From positions 1 through 10,248 of the forward strand of contig CAZLYK010000177.1 of the NCBI GenBank assembly GCA_964563495.1: a stretch of 10,248 nucleotides of DNA. Reading direction: 5' to 3'. A program made the position numbers and the translations under genes. The notes under the pieces were generated by a model. It worked only from the letters and a program-made list of their open reading frames with translations. It was not told where the DNA came from and made no database searches. The number at the start of each line of letters is the position of its first letter. Position 1 is the first letter of the stretch. The DNA comes from CAZLYK01 sp964563495 (lineage in GTDB: Bacteria; Acidobacteriota; Blastocatellia; RBC074). This document shows, one piece after another, positions 6,170 through 10,248 of the stretch.

Positions 6170-6648
6170 ACCCTGGTGACCGCAGATTTCAGATAATCTC
6201 GAAACTCGGTTAACGACATCCCCAGCCAGATATCCCTGAACTGGTTGAAAAGCACGGATTGGCGCTTGGCCAGCGCGGCGATCACGTCTTCAAGAATCGG
6301 GATATCCGGGCTCTCGGGTTTTCTCCGTTTCAGCCTCTTCAGGTCCTCTTCGATCATCGTCCGATGAGTGACACAATCCTGATATTCACCGAGCAGATCC
6401 TGGCCGTTCTTGAGGAGCGCGGCCATCAGCGCCAGGCGGTCGGGATAGAACTCGCGCAAAGATTCCGCGCTGTAGCGTAAACGTTTTCCTGAGATCCGTA
6501 GATTATGAAGTTGCTTCGGAGCCGGCGTCGCGGTGAGATCTGGCCAATGCGAATAAAACTCCTTGAGCCGGGTCTTTAAGATCCTGGCGGCGGCCTGTTC
6601 GAGCGGGTCGGAGGGAGATATCTTCTTGATCTTAAGCGGCTTGGCCAT
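6154..6648 (-). CDS. CHAD-domain protein, C-terminal half
   Basis: A 164-residue, strongly basic, all-helical protein with the hallmarks of the second repeat of a CHAD domain (conserved histidine alpha-helical domain, known to bind polyphosphate). LHNLRISGKRLRYSAE lies at 47-62 and LLGEYQDCVTH at 85-95. It lacks the first repeat, which is encoded by the gene just upstream. The ATG at 6648 lies inside the end of that gene, with AAGGAG (6653-6658) four bases before it; the coding regions overlap by 17 bases in different frames. The two products probably assemble into one CHAD fold. The last codons (NRQD) come from the adjacent repeat, so the C-terminus has probably changed recently. No CYTH domain or polyphosphate kinase is in the window. 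Confidence 0.82.
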   Translation of the reverse strand: MAKPLKIKKISPSDPLEQAAARILKTRLKEFYSHWPDLTATPAPKQLHNLRISGKRLRYSAESLREFYPDRLALMAALLKNGQDLLGEYQDCVTHRTMIEEDLKRLKRRKPESPDIPILEDVIAALAKRQSVLFNQFRDIWLGMSLTEFRDYLKSAVTRVNRQD

Positions 6649-7126
6649 CCATCTCCTTCGCCTGCTCGACCTCGACAGGCTCGATTGAGAACTCCCGCTT
6701 GAAGGCGGAGAATTCCTGGTTTTGCAAGTATTTGATCAGAGAGGCGTGGGACCGGCGGCGCCGGCTTTTGAGTCGCTTGATCAGAGATTTGATCGCTTGA
6801 TGGTCCTCGATCGGGCGACTCATCCGGGTCCGCTCGAGTGCCGAGATGAGGACGTCAAGGTCACGAACTTTGCCGAGCGCCTCCGCCAGGTGTTCCAGAT
6901 ACGTGCTCAGACGACGCCGATCTTCCCGCGGCAGACATCTGGTGAAATTGATTAGTGCGACACGCAAACGCCGGATCGCCACGCGCATGTCGTGGACAGC
7001 CTCGATCTCCCCCTGAACTACCCCATCCTCCTGAATAATGATCGTCCGATGAAGATCCAGAATCACCTTTTTTGCAAACTCACCCACCGACCCCGCGTTT
7101 TCCAACGGCGCCTGACTCATCGCCAT
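6632..7126 (-). CDS. CHAD-domain protein, N-terminal half
   Basis: Also 164 residues, it carries the first repeat of a CHAD domain: VHDMRVAIRRLRVAL at 44-58, the histidine/arginine signature, and LGKVRDLDVL at 84-93. A very basic RLKSRRRRSH segment at 118-127 would suit binding to polyanions such as polyphosphate. Full CHAD proteins carry both repeats in one chain; here the chain stops (DGQAA) before the second. The start at 7126 has GGAGAAAA upstream at a normal distance, and a -35/-10 pair lies at 7160-7189. It is the first gene of a two-gene unit. A frameshift, natural or from sequencing, in one longer gene is the main alternative to a genuine two-subunit arrangement. Confidence 0.82.
   Translation of the reverse strand: MAMSQAPLENAGSVGEFAKKVILDLHRTIIIQEDGVVQGEIEAVHDMRVAIRRLRVALINFTRCLPREDRRRLSTYLEHLAEALGKVRDLDVLISALERTRMSRPIEDHQAIKSLIKRLKSRRRRSHASLIKYLQNQEFSAFKREFSIEPVEVEQAKEMDGQAA
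6653..6658 (-). promoter_or_regulatory. Internal ribosome binding site for the second CHAD gene
   Basis: AAGGAG on the minus strand lies four bases before the ATG at 6648, inside the coding end of the first CHAD gene. Its presence favours real re-initiation of translation over an accidental frameshift. Confidence 0.6.
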
Positions 7127-7159
7127 ACAATTTTCTCCAGTCTTGTTCGATGCCGTAAT

Positions 7160-7189
7160 ATTCTATGCCAGTTAGACTTAAAGTCACAA
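7160..7189 (-). promoter_or_regulatory. Probable promoter of the CHAD gene pair
   Basis: On the minus strand, TTGTGA (7184-7189) and TAGAAT (7160-7165) are 18 bases apart. The predicted start near 7153 leaves a leader of about 27 bases that contains the GGAGAAAA ribosome binding site. Confidence 0.5.
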
Positions 7190-7371
7190 GCTGGTCTTAG
7201 ACGGAGGAGCTGGCCGGGTTATTGAAATTTTTTCGCAGAGAAACTGGAAGAAAGTTCAGATTGGTAATTCTGTACAGTTGCCGGCAAGATCTGCTGGTGT
7301 TGGGTAAGAATGTGGCGGTCCGATGCCGGTAATAAAAACCCCCGCTGCTACTTCTCGACTAGCTCTTTGGC

Positions 7372-7416
7372 GCGAATTTGGGCCGATTGTACCCAGTGAG
7401 CAATCGGCCCTTTCGC
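7372..7416. repeat. Hairpin-forming inverted repeat
   Basis: GGGCCGATTG (7380-7389) and CAATCGGCCC (7401-7410) form a perfect 10-bp stem around an 11-base loop. It is extended, after a small asymmetric bulge, by GCGAA (7372-7376) with TTCGC (7412-7416). There is no clear U-run on either side. Its role is unknown. Confidence 0.7.
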
Positions 7417-7593
7417 TGCCCAATATATTTATTAATCAAACAGTTTTCCAAGATTATTTATCCGTCCTCATCCCATCGGCAACTTACAGTTGTCAGATTA
7501 CTCCCCCAAAAAATCTGTCCCCCAACATCTTTTCATCCCCTGTTGGGATTCTGGGCAGCGGGTTTGTAAATATAAAGCAGGTCCTCACCCCAA

Positions 7594-7669
7594 AAAAGAT
7601 GGATGGGGTTAGAGGCTGGATGCCGGGAACGAGACCCTGGCATCCAGCCTCTAGCCTCTAACATCTTTT
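7594..7669. repeat. Hairpin repeat with A-run and T-run ends, terminator-like
   Basis: The main stem is TTAGAGGCTGGATGCC (7609-7624) with GGCATCCAGCCTCTA (7639-7653), closed further by GGG/CCC in the loop. The outer bases AAAAGAT (7594-7600) pair with ATCTTTT (7663-7669). On the right arm a 7-base unit, GCCTCTA, is repeated in tandem, so the arm is longer than its partner. A-rich and T-rich ends on a GC-rich stem could work as a terminator in either direction. It may also be a REP-like dispersed element. Confidence 0.75.
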
Positions 7670-7697
7670 GGGATTTTCCCACCTCTCCGCATATAAT
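7668..7697 (+). promoter_or_regulatory. Probable promoter of dprA
   Basis: A perfect TATAAT (7692-7697) is preceded after 18 bases by TTGGGA (7668-7673), a fair -35 box that begins in the T-run of the hairpin repeat. The predicted start near 7704 gives a leader of about 40 bases, with GGGGAGGT (7731-7738) just before the ATG. Confidence 0.55.
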
Positions 7698-7743
7698 CTG
7701 CCAAACCCTCGAATAGGTAATCCGGCCATAGGGGAGGTATCTC

Positions 7744-8883
7744 ATGATGCGCGCTGATTTATCCGATTGGATTGCGCTCAATCTGATTCGAGGGATCGGG
7801 CCACGCACGGCCAATCAATTGTTGGAACACTTCGGCTCTCCCGCACAAGTCTTCGCCGCTTCGCGCCTCGCGCTGGAGCGGATCGGTCTCAAACCGGAAA
7901 CGATTGTGGAATTGCGCGATTCTCTCATCCTCGAGAGAGCCGGCGAAGAGATCGAGCGTCTGGAAAAATTGGGGGCTCGCGTGATTACGCTGGAAGATCA
8001 AGACTATCCGGTATTGTTGCGCGAAATTCACGATCCGCCGATTGCCCTCTACGTCCGGGGGGATTTGACCATGGCCTGCGCGCGGCCGTGCCTGGCGATC
8101 GTCGGGTCGCGTCGCTGCTCGACCTATGGGATTAATGCCGCGCAGAGTCTGGCTCGCGATCTGGCCGGGCTGGGGCTGACGATCATTTCCGGGCTGGCGC
8201 GCGGGATCGACGCCGCCGCTCACCGCGGAGCCCTGGAAGCCCCGGGCGCGACCATTGCGGTTGTCGGCACCGGCCTCGAAACCACTTACCCGAAAGAGCA
8301 CCAGCAGCTCGAAGCGGAGATCATCGCCGCCGGAGCAGTGATCTCGGAATTTCCGCTCGGAACTCCGCCGCTCCCGCAAAACTTCCCTTATCGCAACCGC
8401 ATCCTGAGCGGGCTCTCTTTCGGCGTCCTGATAGTCGAAGCCGCCGAACACAGCGGATCGCTGATTACCGCGAGACTGGCTTATGAGCAGGGTCGCGAAG
8501 TCTTCGCCGTACCCGGCAACATCACTTCCCAAACTTCATTCGGACCGAACTACCTGATCAAAGACGGCGCCAAACTGGTCCAGCATTGGCAGGACATAGT
8601 CGAAGAACTGTCGCGCGAGGTGAGGGAGCGCATCCTCGGCCTCGAACCTCAACCGCCAATCGAATCTCTCGCCGGGGCTCAACCGCTTTTTGAAGCAGTT
8701 GAGCTGACCGATCACGAACGTCGAGTCCTCGATCTGCTCAGCCCCGATGCCCCATCACATATCGACCAATTGCTCATCTCGAGCGAGTTTGGCTCACCCG
8801 ATTTGATGAATGCATTGCTTGGCCTCGAAATGAAAGATAGAATCAAACAGCTTCCTGGTAAAAGCTTTATCAAAAGAATTTAA
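7744..8883 (+). CDS. dprA: DNA processing protein DprA (Smf)
   Basis: DprA binds incoming single-stranded DNA during natural transformation and loads RecA on it; it is also widespread in bacteria not known to be competent. This 379-residue protein is full length. It has a helical helix-hairpin-helix/SAM-like N-terminus (about 8-60, with LIRGIGPRTANQLL), then the Rossmann-like core with VGSRRCSTYG (120-129), SGLARGIDAAAHRGAL (149-164), GTGLETTYPKEH (175-186), FPYRNRILSG (214-223), EAAEHSGSLITA (232-243) and FAVPGNI (254-260). A C-terminal winged-helix domain follows (about 320-379). GGGGAGGT lies 5 bases before the first of two adjacent ATGs, so the start may be one codon later. Two membrane protein genes follow after 36 bases and may share the transcript. 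Confidence 0.96.
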   Translation: MMRADLSDWIALNLIRGIGPRTANQLLEHFGSPAQVFAASRLALERIGLKPETIVELRDSLILERAGEEIERLEKLGARVITLEDQDYPVLLREIHDPPIALYVRGDLTMACARPCLAIVGSRRCSTYGINAAQSLARDLAGLGLTIISGLARGIDAAAHRGALEAPGATIAVVGTGLETTYPKEHQQLEAEIIAAGAVISEFPLGTPPLPQNFPYRNRILSGLSFGVLIVEAAEHSGSLITARLAYEQGREVFAVPGNITSQTSFGPNYLIKDGAKLVQHWQDIVEELSREVRERILGLEPQPPIESLAGAQPLFEAVELTDHERRVLDLLSPDAPSHIDQLLISSEFGSPDLMNALLGLEMKDRIKQLPGKSFIKRI

Positions 8884-8919
8884 TTCGGTACTTCAGGTCA
8901 CCTGTTTCTTCAGATTAAG

Positions 8920-9576
8920 ATGTTCGATTGGCTCAAAGAATGGTTCTTGGAAATTTCGCGTCAGGTGGTAGAAGTCCCTGTTTACCTGGCGGCCCCGCTC
9001 ATGATTTTGATTGGAGCGTTAGACTCATCGCTGCTTTCGCTGCCCGAAGTCAACGACTACATTACAGTCGCCCGCGTTGCCAACAATCCGAACGAGGTTT
9101 ATTATTTCCCGCTCTTTCCGGCGATCGGCTCGGTGATCGGCTGTTTGGTCCTCTATCGGATCGCCAGGCGAGGCGAGCAGTTCGTGACCAGGCGCTTTCA
9201 CCCCCGCCATCTGGACCGGGTCAAGGAGCTATATCGACGTTGGGGGTTGTTCGCTCTGGTTATCCCCGCGCTGCTGCCGCCGCCGATGCCGTTCAAGATC
9301 TTTGTCGCGACGGCAGGCGCACTCGGTTATCCGATCGGGCGTTTCACGATCGTGATTCTGGTGGCGCGCATGGTGCGGTATTACTTCTGGGCCGTGCTGG
9401 CCTTTTTTTTCCGCAATGAAGTGCGCAAGATGATCGATTGGCTCGGCGAGCATCTGCTGATTGTGCTCGGCGTGATGATCGCCGGCATCGCTCTGGTTAT
9501 TCTGGCCCGGTGGCTGTTCTTGAGATTAAAAAACCGGTCGTTGAAAGGGAAGACCGAGATTTCATATTCAGATTAA
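8920..9576 (+). CDS. VTT-domain (DedA/YqaA-like) membrane protein, first of a tandem pair
   Basis: A 218-residue integral membrane protein of the VTT (DedA/SNARE-associated) family, whose better-known members move undecaprenyl phosphate or other lipids across the membrane. Hydrophobic segments are at about 22-42, 61-81, 107-121, 141-164 and 179-203. The segment LDSSLLSLPEVND (34-46) is at the place of the first re-entrant loop, and LLPPPMPFKIF (118-128) at the second. The latter, without the acidic E-x-x-x-P-x-P-x-E form of classical DedA, is closer to YqaA-like proteins. The Shine-Dalgarno site is weak (AGATTAAG adjoining the ATG). The next gene is a clear paralogue, 15 bases downstream. Substrate unknown. 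Confidence 0.85.
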   Translation: MFDWLKEWFLEISRQVVEVPVYLAAPLMILIGALDSSLLSLPEVNDYITVARVANNPNEVYYFPLFPAIGSVIGCLVLYRIARRGEQFVTRRFHPRHLDRVKELYRRWGLFALVIPALLPPPMPFKIFVATAGALGYPIGRFTIVILVARMVRYYFWAVLAFFFRNEVRKMIDWLGEHLLIVLGVMIAGIALVILARWLFLRLKNRSLKGKTEISYSD

Positions 9577-9591
9577 GAGGCATATTTCAGG

Positions 9592-10206
9592 ATGAAATTC
9601 ATTTTGTCGGGGATTGGCGGCGCGCTGAAATCGTTGCAGGCGGCCTTGGTTGGTTTGGGAGCTTTTGGGATTTTAGCGATTGCGCTGCTCGATTCCGGAT
9701 TGATCCCATTGCCCGGCGGGCCCGATGTGGCGGTCATGACGCTCTCGCACCTCAACCATTCGATGATGCCCGTCTATGTCATAGCCGCGGTGATCGGCTC
9801 GACTCTGGGGTGTTTGATTCCCTATTACATCGGCCGCAAGACGGGTGGCGCCGCGCTGCGAAAATTCAGCCCCGAGAAGATCTCGCGCGTCACGGAACTG
9901 CTCGACCGGTACGAGTTGTGGGCGGTTCTGGTGGGTGCGGTCCTGCCGCCCCCGTTTCCCTTCAAGATTTTCCTGATCGCGGCGGGGGTCTTCGAGATGA
10001 ACGTCTGGCGCTTTTTGATCGCTCTGGCGATAGGGCGCAGTGTGAGATTCGTCCTCGAAGGATGGATGGCCGTGACTTATGGCGAGCAGGCCGCTTCTAT
10101 CTTCAAGCAGCAATACCCGAAGATCGGGTTGGGCATCGCCGCGACGATCATCCTGATCTTCCTCTTCAATACCCTGCTCAAACGTCGCCGCGAAGCGACG
10201 AGTTGA
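9592..10206 (+). CDS. VTT-domain (DedA/YqaA-like) membrane protein, second of a tandem pair
   Basis: A 204-residue paralogue of the preceding protein. The same landmarks align: LLDSGLIPLPGGPD (32-45), IGSTLGCLIPYYIGR (68-82) against IGSVIGCLVLYRIAR in the first copy, VLPPPFPFKIF (117-127), and an arginine-containing segment GRSVRFVLEGW (148-158). Hydrophobic segments lie at about 18-40, 60-80, 108-132, 138-158 and 177-196. The first loop ends in GGPD where the other copy has EVND, so the two may have divided substrates or may form a heteromer. The start has only CAGG directly before the ATG. The stop TGA abuts the GACAGGATT repeat that runs to the window edge. Confidence 0.85.
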   Translation: MKFILSGIGGALKSLQAALVGLGAFGILAIALLDSGLIPLPGGPDVAVMTLSHLNHSMMPVYVIAAVIGSTLGCLIPYYIGRKTGGAALRKFSPEKISRVTELLDRYELWAVLVGAVLPPPFPFKIFLIAAGVFEMNVWRFLIALAIGRSVRFVLEGWMAVTYGEQAASIFKQQYPKIGLGIAATIILIFLFNTLLKRRREATS

Positions 10207-10248
10207 AATAGACAGGATTGACGGGATTTGTGCAGGATTAAACAAGAT
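10206..10248 (+). repeat. GACAGGATT-type repeat after the second VTT gene (runs off the window)
   Basis: AAATAGACAGGATTGACGGG, then a GCAGGATTAAACA unit and AGAT, closely match the minus-strand arm of the copy at 6072-6169. It begins at the last base of the VTT stop codon. If an inverted arm follows, as in the other copies, it lies beyond the window. Confidence 0.8.

Larger units (their letters stand above)
7127..7743. other. Intergenic region between divergent CHAD and dprA genes
   Basis: These 617 bases contain no credible gene. They hold the CHAD promoter (7160-7189), a hairpin at 7372-7416, a small stem CCCAACA/TGTTGGG (7521-7527 with 7541-7547), a larger hairpin repeat at 7594-7669 and the dprA promoter (7668-7697). 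The part around 7425-7465 is visibly richer in A+T than the flanking genes. The octamer CATCTTTT occurs at 7526, inverted at 7594 and again at 7662, each 68 bases apart. The stretch looks like debris of small repeats rather than coding sequence. Confidence 0.6.

Noticed and set aside
7209..7330. Short open stretches on both strands (about 35 codons), considered as a transposase remnant
   Set aside because: No recognisable motif and no start signal; too short to support even a pseudogene call.
7323..7661. Possible small genes at 7323-7661, 7378-7569 (+) and 7533-7814 (minus)
   Set aside because: They read through the hairpin repeat (giving GWMPG-like and RHPAS-like strings from both strands), lack ribosome binding sites and look like translated repeats.
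7759..8532. A 257-codon open frame on the minus strand
   Set aside because: It is antisense to dprA, is rich in arginine and glycine without domain signals, and has no supporting ribosome binding site.
9438..10211. A 257-codon + strand frame over the second VTT gene, and a 190-codon minus-strand frame at 9673-10245
   Set aside because: Both overlap the VTT paralogue, whose membrane segments and shared motif prove the real frame.

Overview
The window is a compact, GC-rich stretch of a bacterial chromosome with twelve convincing protein genes, no RNA genes and no intact mobile element. A Tat-type leader and a Sec-type leader on two proteins point to an exported compartment. Menaquinone is made by the futalosine route, and CHAD, VTT (DedA-like) and LarB proteins are present. 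This would suit an Acidobacteriota-type or related Gram-negative environmental lineage, but that placement is inference from gene content and repeat style; no marker gene settles it.

Layout. Positions 1-80 hold a 32-bp-arm inverted repeat. A Tat-exported aldo/keto reductase follows on the + strand (106-1047). It converges, with only 6 bases between stop codons, on a five-gene minus-strand cluster (1054-5226) read in the order ubiX, mqnP (UbiA-type prenyltransferase), an exported thioredoxin-fold protein, mqnE and mqnD. This is a late/early menaquinone cluster of the futalosine pathway. MqnE (radical SAM aminofutalosine synthase) and MqnD (1,4-dihydroxy-6-naphthoate synthase) make the ring. 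MqnP should prenylate it. UbiX should make the prenyl-FMN needed by a UbiD/MqnL-type decarboxylase encoded elsewhere. mqnA, mqnB/MTAN, mqnC and the decarboxylase are not in the window.

Back to back with ubiX is larB (5331-6077), a nickel-pincer-cofactor gene with no larC or larE beside it. The 104-base ubiX/larB gap has two near-consensus promoters whose -35 boxes share five bases of one palindrome, and the larB promoter predicts a leaderless mRNA. larB converges on two overlapping minus-strand genes (6154-7126), each coding for one half of a CHAD domain. A 617-base intergenic region (7127-7743) with two strong hairpins follows. The last block is dprA (7744-8883), probably co-transcribed with two tandem VTT-domain membrane protein genes (8920-9576 and 9592-10206).

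The most unusual thread is a dispersed repeat built on GACAGGATT units. Clear copies lie at the 3' ends of the thioredoxin-like gene, of larB and the second CHAD gene (as an inverted pair), and of the second VTT gene; a remnant lies between the aldo/keto reductase and mqnD. In several cases the repeat supplies the stop codon, and for one CHAD gene also the last residues. Two other unrelated hairpin repeats sit at 1-80 and 7594-7669.
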